A stretch of 44,266 nucleotides of DNA, taken from positions 1 through 44,266 of the forward strand of contig JAIBBV010000030.1 in assembly GCA_019694465.1 (NCBI GenBank), given 5' to 3'. The stretch comes from Oligoflexia bacterium. GTDB lineage: Bacteria; Bdellovibrionota_C; UBA2361; JAFLCA01. The notes under the pieces are model-generated. The model was not told where the DNA came from, made no database searches, and saw only the letters and a list, made by a program, of their open reading frames with translations. Made by a program: the position numbers and the translations under genes. Position 1 is the first letter of the stretch. Every line of letters starts with the position of its first letter. Shown here piece after piece: positions 6,609 to 14,700 of this stretch.

Positions 6609-8807
6609 TCAACTCCCTCCTTGTAAAACCCTGCACCAAGTACCGCAAGATTCAATCTTGATTGTTTCGTTTAATGGGCACGCACTAAGTTTAATAAATT
6701 GAAAGCCAAGCTCACTAGGTACACCTTGGACGTTACACAGATTGGAGCGCAGAAATGGAAAATAGCGGAACTTGAGCACAGCTTCAGCGGATGAAAGAGT
6801 GAGCTCTATACTGTTGTCGTTTTGCTTTAGGATTTGACCCTGACCCTGCACAAAATATGATGGGTTGGCCTGCTTGCGACGAAATACCGTGAATGGCAAG
6901 GCCTCGCCAACAAGTGCATAGTGATCCTTATTCTCTCGTAAGAAGTTAACCCAGCGTTCCTCGTGGCCCACCACTAGGGTGGAGTTATACAGGTCCAGTA
7001 GCTTTTCTACGGCTCCTACACCCTGAGAAAACGCTTCGCTTGGAAAAAGCTCCTTGTAGCTCCACTGATCGTGGAAGGGACTACTTGCTACACTGGGTAC
7101 TCCTGTTAGCAATGGTAGTGGCGCAAGATGCCCGTGACTGAAATCATGCAATACAAAGCCTGTGAATACTACGCGCCCATCACCGGCATTGTCGCGGATC
7201 ATTTGCACTAACTTCTCACTACTAGCAGTGCGGAATGAATATGTGTCGTAGCCACGATTCCGCAATAGGAAACTTGTCGCGAAAGGCCCAGTGAGAAAGA
7301 AGGCCAGGGCGAAATAAGCAGGTAATCGGGCTGCAAATAGGTGAGTGCGATTATACACAGATGATATAAATAGGCGCTGCAAGGCCAGTGCCACAGGTAT
7401 GCTGGAGCAAATAGACAGAATTACAAGCATACGATCCAGCTCAAGCTGTGGCTTAACTTGCGAGAGAGTAGTACCTAGCACTATTAGCCATACAGTGGTG
7501 GCCACCCAGCTGCCACGCTGTCTACGCCTCAAGGCCGCTAGGCCTGGAACGAGCAGGAGGATTAATAGCGGGTTTGTAGATACGCTGGTTTCGCGTAGCA
7601 CCTTTAGCGTCTGGCGTGGCGAGACCGACTTATTGTCACTGCTTGTACTTGGCTTGCCTTGGTTGTATTGCGGCGATTTTTCATCAGCCATCATTTCATA
7701 GCTGGGGCGCTTGGTAGAAACAAATTTGCCAACTTGAGATACTGAATAGAAGATTGTGATCCATGGTAAACTTAGCAGCAGCACTCCAAGCGCTACGTGA
7801 CGGAAATGAGGCAGTTTAAATAATTGTGGAATTTTTGGGGCTGCCATTAGCGCCAGTGGAATAAATACAAGGCCTGAGGGGCCCCACAAGAGCATCAGGC
7901 ATAGACTGGCTATAGTGAGAAAGGTGAACTTAGAGTTCCAACGCTGTGGTTCAAAGATGAGTCTATTCAATAGAGCTAAGTTCAGTGGTATTAGGCTGGC
8001 AGAAGCAACAAAGCCCATGGTGCCGTACTTTAAGGCCCAGCGGTACCACAGAAGGCTCGAGCAAATAGCAAGCACGGCTGAGAAAAGTGCTGCCGTTGGT
8101 CGACCGCCACTGATGCGGCTTGCTGTGTAAACACTTACTGGCATTAAGCAAAATAACGTAATGGCGATTAGGATGTTGTAGCTGTGCGCCAAATCGAAGA
8201 AGCGAATGATGGGCCACAAAAGTAAGAATATATTAAGTGATCCAGTAGCAAAGAAATCACGTTGATCAATCCCAGCGTTCCAGTAGGGGTAATAGAATGG
8301 AATTTGTGGAAATTGAGATTTTAACAACGACAGACGATAGAAAAAGCTTGGATGGTCGTCCGAGCTCAGTATTCGGCCCTGTGACTCAAACAAGAAGGCA
8401 CACGCCAGTAATGCAAGCGAGCAAAGGCTAAATATGCGGAGTGCGCGCCATCCGCGTGCATTAAGTATGAGAAAGGCCGCGAAAAGGCCTAGTATGAGTT
8501 CGCCTCTAATAAAGGGGCCCTGAAAAAGATTATACGAGCGGGTCAGCCAATCGATTAGAAATAGTGGCAGCAGAGTCCAGGCAAAACCTGCAGCAGAGAG
8601 CCGTAGTTGGGTGTCGCTGCTCTTAATAACTAGCAGTCCAAGTGCTACCAATAGAACGCCTGGAATCATTCCATAGCGTGCTGCAGGGAATAGATCGGGG
8701 TGCTCGCTAGACCAAAATGATAATGAGCCAGCCAATGCCGTAAGCAGGCTAAGCCCCAAGCCAAAGGAGAGAAGAACGTTACCGGTGTGCCTTAGGGCCC
8801 GAGACAT
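6609..8807 (-). CDS. large polytopic membrane protein, GT-C / PTPS-related type
   Basis: A 732-aa protein with about a dozen transmembrane stretches in the first ~500 residues, then a ~230-residue extracytoplasmic tail. The loop FPQIPFYYPYWNAGIDQRDFF after the second group of helices, followed by long hydrophobic runs, resembles the 6-pyruvoyl-tetrahydropterin-synthase-related membrane family (PF10131) and YfhO-like GT-C proteins. That is family resemblance, not proof of activity. The frame is open to 8903, but the first 32 codons are not membrane-like and the ATG at 8807 directly precedes the first hydrophobic helix with a weak AGGA upstream. It is the first gene of a two-gene leftward operon with the protein at 4802-6607. 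A role in envelope glycan or lipid modification is an inference. Confidence 0.65.
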   Translation of the reverse strand: MSRALRHTGNVLLSFGLGLSLLTALAGSLSFWSSEHPDLFPAARYGMIPGVLLVALGLLVIKSSDTQLRLSAAGFAWTLLPLFLIDWLTRSYNLFQGPFIRGELILGLFAAFLILNARGWRALRIFSLCSLALLACAFLFESQGRILSSDDHPSFFYRLSLLKSQFPQIPFYYPYWNAGIDQRDFFATGSLNIFLLLWPIIRFFDLAHSYNILIAITLFCLMPVSVYTASRISGGRPTAALFSAVLAICSSLLWYRWALKYGTMGFVASASLIPLNLALLNRLIFEPQRWNSKFTFLTIASLCLMLLWGPSGLVFIPLALMAAPKIPQLFKLPHFRHVALGVLLLSLPWITIFYSVSQVGKFVSTKRPSYEMMADEKSPQYNQGKPSTSSDNKSVSPRQTLKVLRETSVSTNPLLILLLVPGLAALRRRQRGSWVATTVWLIVLGTTLSQVKPQLELDRMLVILSICSSIPVALALQRLFISSVYNRTHLFAARLPAYFALAFFLTGPFATSFLLRNRGYDTYSFRTASSEKLVQMIRDNAGDGRVVFTGFVLHDFSHGHLAPLPLLTGVPSVASSPFHDQWSYKELFPSEAFSQGVGAVEKLLDLYNSTLVVGHEERWVNFLRENKDHYALVGEALPFTVFRRKQANPSYFVQGQGQILKQNDNSIELTLSSAEAVLKFRYFPFLRSNLCNVQGVPSELGFQFIKLSACPLNETIKIESCGTWCRVLQGGS

Positions 8808-9503
8808 ATACAGACACGTCCTGAAGAGGTGGTTGTTGCACGGTGGTCTAATAAAAAATAGTTCGAGGCTGGACCACTGCAGCGCGTATACTTCTACAGA
8901 CACCTACCGCATTAATCTGCAATAGTCGCTATTCGATCTGACAGACAGTGTCAGACATTAATGTAGCTAATTAAAAACCACAGAGCGTACACTGCCTGTT
9001 TCATCAAATACAGATTTCTACAGTTAATCGCACTTTTTCATGAATGCCAGCGTCGGACCTGCTGGACCTAACTCAAAACCACAGAGTCCACAGAGAGCAA
9101 GATTTTAGGGTTTTTGACCCCATATTCAGCTTGTCTGTAGCTGCAAATCAGTTTCGAACTAAAAGGACATCGGTCAGCTGGATTCAAAACAGATTTTCGC
9201 AATTTTCTCAACTGCTTAGGTGCAACAACTGTTATGCAATCTAAATACCTTGCTAGCTACCTCTAGGGCAACAGAGCATTGACCGCCCATACGAGTTCTT
9301 TAGAGGACAAATCGCCCATAGCAGGTAGTTACAGGCACTGAGGGGACCCATTCAAGTTAATAAAGAAGTGGCTACCGGGTGTCAGGTCACTTGGTCTCCC
9401 TATATATAGAGGCCTAACTTTTGTCGATAGCGCCGGCGGAACCGCGGTGGGGCTTATTTGGGTTGGGGGCTGCTACTAGACTAACTTTGTAGAAGAGGGA
9501 AGG
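8808..9503. other. intergenic region upstream of methyltransferase
   Basis: Besides the left composite repeat (8918-9022), this region contains a degenerate CACAGAG unit pair at about 9076-9096 (ACCACAGAGTCCACAGAGAG). It is rich in stop codons in all frames and I see no gene. It must hold the promoter of the leftward membrane-protein operon and of the rightward methyltransferase; no confident promoter boxes are identified. Confidence 0.5.
8918..9022 (+). repeat. composite direct repeat, left copy (flanks methyltransferase gene)
   Basis: Positions 8918-8961 are identical over 44 bases to 10136-10179, and after one mismatch the match continues GTAGCTAA. Positions 8986-9022 are identical over 37 bases to 10276-10312. 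The left copy is shorter because it lacks a CACAGAG hairpin block that separates the two halves in the right copy. The shared 5' half contains two small hairpins: AATAG-TCG-CTATT and CTGACA-GACAG-TGTCAG. Confidence 0.9.
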
Positions 9504-10121
9504 ATGAGGAACGATAAATTCGAGACCAAGCTTTGGACTCAGTACTATCTAAATCGCGAGAAGTTTAAGCAGCCAAGTCCGTTGCTGGAAGTGGCTATTA
9601 GACATCTGCCTAGGCATGGGACAAAGTGCGCACTGGATCTTGGTAGTGGCAATGGAAATGACAGCCTATTCCTTCTGAAACAGGGGTTCTGCGTTCATGC
9701 CTTTGATGCCCAAAGGGCAGCCATAGCTCGTCTTAAGCGCGTAACCCCCAAAAGGTTTAAGAGCCATCTTAAAACCAGAGTGATTAGATTCGAGGATATA
9801 AGAAGGCCTGATTTGCCGGAACTTTCAATTGTTAATGCATCCTTGTCTATCTTCTATAGCAGAAGGAGTTCATTCGGCCAGTTGTGGCGAAATTTGAGCT
9901 ACAAGCTACATACTGGGGGAATATTCTGCGGCCAGTTTATTGGGCCGCATGACTCTTGGGCCCCAAAAGTTGGTATGACTGCGCTTGCGCGCAACGAATT
10001 GCTGAGGATTTTGAACGAATCTCAGATAATTGAATTAACTGAGAACGAAAATGATAGTGGTATGTTGGCCGGTAACGCAAAGCATTGGCACATATTTCAT
10101 GTGATCGCGTGCAAGCGCTAG
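9504..10121 (+). CDS. class I SAM-dependent methyltransferase (TehB-like)
   Basis: This 205-aa cytoplasmic protein has a Rossmann-type SAM-binding core: motif I CALDLGSGNGNDSLFL (about residues 47-62), the acidic end of strand 2 in VHAFDAQRAAIARL, and later segments LSIVNASLSIFYS and LHTGGIFCGQFIG. The N-terminal LWTQYYLNREKF and overall size resemble TehB / thiopurine-type small-molecule methyltransferases, but the substrate cannot be assigned. The ATG follows GAGGGAAGG, a usable ribosome-binding site. The gene stands alone between two copies of a composite direct repeat (8918-9022, 10136-10312), which suggests it was gained or can be lost as a unit. Confidence 0.8.
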   Translation: MRNDKFETKLWTQYYLNREKFKQPSPLLEVAIRHLPRHGTKCALDLGSGNGNDSLFLLKQGFCVHAFDAQRAAIARLKRVTPKRFKSHLKTRVIRFEDIRRPDLPELSIVNASLSIFYSRRSSFGQLWRNLSYKLHTGGIFCGQFIGPHDSWAPKVGMTALARNELLRILNESQIIELTENENDSGMLAGNAKHWHIFHVIACKR

Positions 10122-10431
10122 CAAAAGAAGTCAGATGCAATAGTCGCTATTCGATCTGACAGACAGTGTCAGACATTAAAGTAGCTAAAAACTACAGAGC
10201 GCACAGAGTTCGCAGAGGTTAGGGATCTAGGACCCTTACCATGCCTCTGTGGTTTTATAGGAGCTTCGGTTAGATCGTACACTGCCTGTTTCATCAAATA
10301 CAGATTTCTACAAGTCATACAAGTACGCATGTGGCAGCGTTGTGGACTTACATGCTTGATAAATCCTTAGCTGTTGTAACGCAGTATGCAGCTGCCTATA
10401 GTTCACCAGTTAGGCCTTTGCGAAGGCTGAA
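10122..10431. other. intergenic region holding right direct repeat
   Basis: The region between the methyltransferase stop and the end of the opposing gene is mostly occupied by the right composite repeat (10136-10312). The remainder (10313-10431) shows no gene and no T-tailed terminator; the repeat hairpins may serve as the transcription end for both convergent genes. Confidence 0.5.
10136..10312 (+). repeat. composite direct repeat, right copy
   Basis: The right copy of the repeat described at 8918-9022. It begins 14 bases after the methyltransferase stop. Between the two conserved halves it carries about 80 extra bases containing an inverted CACAGAG repeat (arms near 10187-10215 and 10242-10257) whose inner portion CAGAGG/CCTCTG can close a long hairpin. 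The two hairpins of the 5' half are perfectly conserved. Confidence 0.9.
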
Positions 10432-11496
10432 CTAATGCGATGTGCTACGCAGCGATGTAACTCCGAGCTGACTGTAGAACGGATCAAAGTTGAATACCGC
10501 ATTCGCAAAGTGTGACAACGCTGATTCATTGTCGCGCTTATTGAGGGCTTCCAATCCGGCATTCAAGCTGGTGCTAATCTTTTCGAGGTTGCTCGGGGCA
10601 AAGTGCACATAGTGCTTATTGTTCTGCTTCTTGCGGGCCTCGTACTGCTGCAAGCTAGATACCATATTCGCTACAGCTGTAAGGGTCTCGCCATTTTCTA
10701 CAGCGATTAGTCCCTTCAGTGCCAACGAACGAGGGCTATCTTCAAACTGATCCCCAGCACTTAAACACTCAAGTGCAGCTTGCTTGTCGCCATAGCGGAT
10801 GAAGAGAGCTGCTAGAGTATGATAAGACGCTGCAGCGCTCTCTTCGCGGTGCGAAGTCCATGCGTGATGAGGGAATAACTCTTCAATGTTCGAGCAATTC
10901 ACCAGTGCTTTAAGGCAGCGTGCCCGGGCCGCGTTAGAAATCTCACGTGGGGTTCCGTTGCTTGGTGTTAGAGCGGTTGCAATGCTCTCAGCTTGTGCTA
11001 GCGCTGCAATCATCATCTTGATCATGCTCTCGTCCATTGTCTCGCCGCTGATATCAGCATTTTTTAGTATGCTGCGACGAACAGCGCACAATGCGAGTGG
11101 CCATGATGTGGTCATTGAAAGTGCTGTCACCATTGTGTCAGAGCTTAGCTCGCCGAGCTGAATGGTCTCATTGCCACTCTGCATTGGTGAGTACATAAAA
11201 CCGATGCTCTGATCGTTCATGCCTTGTGCCAGCGACTGAATAGCTTCAGCGCGTGGGGTGGTATTGGCGTCAACCATTATCAGCACATCGCTGTTGCTCT
11301 TCTCGAGCGCAATCTCGAGGCAGGACGTAAGCGAGTACTTGCTACTCGACACGTGGGTCTGCTCGCTGCTCAGCGACCTTGGCGACTCCGACGATATGAC
11401 CGTCATGCTCGCTGTAAGTGTGGCAGGGACAGCGCACATGGCGCTTTCCAACTGCTGCTGTGTTGCTCCGTTTTGGACGATAATGATGTTAGCCAT
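10432..11496 (-). CDS. degenerate GT-A glycosyltransferase-like protein with TPR-like C-terminus
   Basis: A 354-aa cytoplasmic protein. The first ~180 residues follow the plan of a family-2 glycosyltransferase: an opening beta-strand ANIIIVQNG, the NSDVLIMVDANTTPRAEAIQSL segment in the position of the DxD motif, and WPLALCAVRRSIL before an acidic helix. The metal-binding DxD is reduced to D-A-N, so catalysis is doubtful. Residues ~195-350 look like TPR-type helical repeats (YHTLAALFIRYGDKQAALECL; GLIAVENGETLTAVANM; LEALNKRDNESALSHFANAVFNFDP). I choose the ATG at 11496, 7 bases after TGAGG; a TTG six bases upstream abuts that site too closely. Its leader carries a GGA-loop hairpin with a T-run. 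The function is not known. Confidence 0.6.
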   Translation of the reverse strand: MANIIIVQNGATQQQLESAMCAVPATLTASMTVISSESPRSLSSEQTHVSSSKYSLTSCLEIALEKSNSDVLIMVDANTTPRAEAIQSLAQGMNDQSIGFMYSPMQSGNETIQLGELSSDTMVTALSMTTSWPLALCAVRRSILKNADISGETMDESMIKMMIAALAQAESIATALTPSNGTPREISNAARARCLKALVNCSNIEELFPHHAWTSHREESAAASYHTLAALFIRYGDKQAALECLSAGDQFEDSPRSLALKGLIAVENGETLTAVANMVSSLQQYEARKKQNNKHYVHFAPSNLEKISTSLNAGLEALNKRDNESALSHFANAVFNFDPFYSQLGVTSLRSTSH

Positions 11497-11523
11497 AGGC
11501 AAACCTCAAACTATAATTGGCCT

Positions 11524-11551
11524 AAAAAACTTACCGGCACTCCTTGCCGGT
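11524..11551 (-). promoter_or_regulatory. terminator-like hairpin with GGA loop in leader of the GT-like gene
   Basis: On the minus strand a perfect 7-bp stem (ACCGGCA / TGCCGGT) presents the loop AGGAG and is followed by AAGTTTTTT. It lies 28 bases before the start codon at 11496 and downstream of the real terminator of the preceding gene. It may be an attenuator. The GGA in an apical loop also fits a CsrA/RsmA-type site; this is inference only. Confidence 0.45.
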
Positions 11552-11656
11552 GGCCACTCGAACCTTTCATGCAAGTTAAGATGCAAGTCTTCCGAAAGAC
11601 GCCACAAAAAACTCTGTTATTTAGCCAACTATCTGAAATTACGGCAGTTTTTATTG

Positions 11657-11692
11657 AAAAAAAATTGAAGCCTCAGTTCGAGTTAGGGCTTC
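11657..11692 (-). terminator. rho-independent terminator of the TamB-Omp85 gene
   Basis: On the minus strand, 22 bases after the stop of the TamB-Omp85 gene, GAAGCC...GGCTTC pair in a 6-bp stem with a 14-base loop and are followed by AA and eight T residues (11664 down to 11657). This separates the large gene from the GT-like gene downstream. Confidence 0.8.
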
Positions 11693-11713
11693 GATCTGCT
11701 CGCCAAATCGGCT

Positions 11714-14700
11714 TTAGAAATTTGACCCAATACTAAAGTGTAGACGCACCGATGGTTCGCCAGATTCAGGATCTAAAGGTGCCCCCAAATCAAAACCGAT
11801 TGGCCCAATTGGCGACAAGTAGCGGAAGCCGATGCCCGTGCTATAGCGCATTTCCCCAAGCGAAAGTGAATCATCGCGTAGGTAAACAGTGCCTGCGTCA
11901 AGAAAAGCGTGTAGCGACAAGGAGTCCAGCGCCATGTAGCGGAATTCGAGATTATTTGCGAACAAAGTGTCTCCGCCTATCACACTGCCGAGTTCGCCAC
12001 GTGGTCCAAGTGAATTTTCCCGGAAGCCTCGAATAGAATTACGACCACCAAGGTAGAAGCGCTGTGTTATAGGGATTTGCTCAGTATCACCGTAGGCCCA
12101 GGCAGCTGCCGCACGAGAACTAAAGGCGACCGCGAAACGTGGCATCAAGAACTGATCACCTGGAACAATGAGGCTGGCCTTCGCTCCGATCGAGGCGAAA
12201 TTTGCCTCAGATGCGATAGCCGTGCTTGCTAACTTATAGTCAAAGCTTAAATTAAAGCCACGGCGTGGGTTGAGGGGGTTGTCGCGTCGATCATAGTTGA
12301 ATACGCCAGACAGGAAGCTCAGGCGCACGTTGCCTTGGTCTAGTTTGCTGATAATGGCATCGGGTGAAACATCATTTAAATTTTCATCCAAAATTGTATG
12401 TCCGAGCGAGAGGCTAATATCCTCGTTCCAACTATTGTAGAGATAGGATGCCAGAGAAACTCGGTCGAGATTGAATTCTTGGGTCGATAGGTCGACCTTT
12501 TGAAAACGTAAGTCTTCAGCCAGACTAAACCCGCTGCCAAAAAAGTTTGGGTCGGCGTAGCGCAGGCCCGCGATGCCCTGACTAATTTGAGCTGAGGCGG
12601 AATCATAATATGTATCGACACGCAAACTAAGTGCGCGTCCATCGGCGAACAACTGGCGATCTGTTCCTTCACCAAATAAGTGCAGTCCATATTCGGAATT
12701 TAAGCCGGCCCCCACCTCCAAAGTACGTAGGGGCTTTTCATTGACGCGAATTGTTACATCTTCAATCTTACTATCGGCAGTTCCATCGCTGGCTGAGATA
12801 TCGACGCGTGAGAACAGTCCCAGACGTAGCAGACGTCGCTTACTATCCTGTAGTTTGTCAGCATCCCAATAATCTCCACTGGCAAATAATAACTCATTGA
12901 GGACTACCGTCTTTGCCACAGTTTTTGTGCCATCAATGCGAATCGCACCCAAACGGGTCCGTTCACCTGGCTCGACGTGAATTGTCATAGTTTGGGAATC
13001 CTGGGCCAAGTCGGTCCAGATGGCTGCTTCGAAATATCCCTGATCTCGTAGCGCATCTACTAGTGTGTCGATGTAGCGGTTGGCTTTTGGAATAGAGTAG
13101 GGGGGTGCTGGTTCTGGTGGCGCTATTAGTCCACCTGGGTAGCCCTGTAGTGTGAACCAATCAGCGCGAAGCTCGAGCCCCTCATCAATGTAATAGGTGA
13201 TTGCCACAGATGACTCATCTTGGGACGGACTCAGCTTGTAGGTAACCTGGGCTTGAGGATAGCCCTCATCCAGCAGTAAACTTCTCAACACTTGCGCGTT
13301 TTCCTCAATTACTTCGGCTACGGCATAAGAGGGCTTAAAAATGCCCTCTGCCAAGGCAATGCTACGCTCGTTAAGTTGTGCATGCAGGTCTTGAACAGTG
13401 AGCCGCGTTAATCCTTCGAAGTTTACGCTTGATACGGGAATCGATGAGCCTTCATCGATTGTAACCACGTATGTTATTCGACCGGAGACGAGGTCGCTTT
13501 CCTTCTCGGAGCTAATTGTGACGTATAGATAGCCTGCCGAGCGATAAAGACGCTCCATGCTCTGGATTAAAATGTTAATTGTGTTGCTGCCAAAAGGAAG
13601 CGTTCGATCGAACAAATTAATTGTATCGAGGAATTCACGCTCGGAGAACTTAGTATTGCCCTGGAATACGAAGCTGACGGGCTTACCAAGGCGAATGGCG
13701 ACTTTGAGGAGGCACTCTGGACCGGTTTGGCACCCCTCGTACGTAGAAGTCACACGAGCCTCAATGTAACCATCTGATCGCAGGCGACGAGTTAAGTCAG
13801 CGATCAGAGACTTTGCTAGCTCTTCGGATGCGCGCGAGCCTTTAACACTTCGAAGGCTAGACGAAATATCTATTACACCTTCCAGGGAGTCTCCATTAAT
13901 CTCGACATGGCTAACCTTGGCTGGACCAGCCTCAGCTATCTCTATATTCAGCCGTTCGCAGTATACGTCGTTTCCTGAGCAGCTAACTTCTGCCTGGGCT
14001 TCGAAGAAACCCTGGCCTTGGAAGAATGCCAGTATGGATTCTTTAATGCGCGCCAGATCGGCTGTCGTCACGCGCGAGTTCTCATTTATGCGTGCACCCT
14101 TTAGAAGTTGTGAGCGCTCAAAGCTTTTGAGCCCTTTCACGGCAATTTCGAGCAGTGGTACCTGCTTAGCAAGCACGGTGTAAGTTAAATCGCCCCCAAA
14201 GGTGGTGTTTTGTCGGGTGCTCACAGATTCAGCTATTCCAGATAGTCGTAGCGAAGGGCTGAGGTCATACAGCAGGCGCAGGCGAGACTCAGTGGCAGCT
14301 GAGCCGAGGCTGCTTTCTCCGACTAGGGCTAGGGCGTCGGAAAGGCGCTTTTCTGCAATAATTGAGGGCTCAATCAGTCCAGTTTGCGCGTTGAAAGTTG
14401 GTTCAAAGTAGAAACGATTGATACGCGTAAGGCTCGACAAAAAGCGTGGGAAGCTGAGGAATGAGCTTTGATCGACTAGACTTTCCTGCCCCAATTCGAA
14501 TTCGCGGGCGACGGTATTTACCTGGGTTTGGTTGCCTATGCTTCCACCGGCCACTAGCAAGTTAAGAATTTCACGCTGACTAAGGCCACTATCAGATGAC
14601 AAGCTAATGGCTGGTGCCAGCAACGCTCCCCGTGCTTCCGCAATTACGAGAACTGTCTCTCCAGTGCGGGAGGGTAGGTATGTTTCCCCTATTACATCTA

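Noticed and set aside
8918..10312. Insertion sequence or integron cassette
   Set aside because: No transposase or integrase gene lies between the repeats, there are no terminal inverted repeats, and no attC-type core is recognisable; only a direct-repeat-flanked gene can be claimed.
11590..11640. tRNA-like T-loop (GGTTCGAGT) in the minus-strand leader
   Set aside because: The flanking bases do not form a T-stem and no cloverleaf or CCA end can be drawn.
11224..11736. Plus-strand frames of 136 and 170 codons
   Set aside because: They overlap the GT-like gene and cross the strong minus-strand terminator at 11657-11692; no motif supports them.
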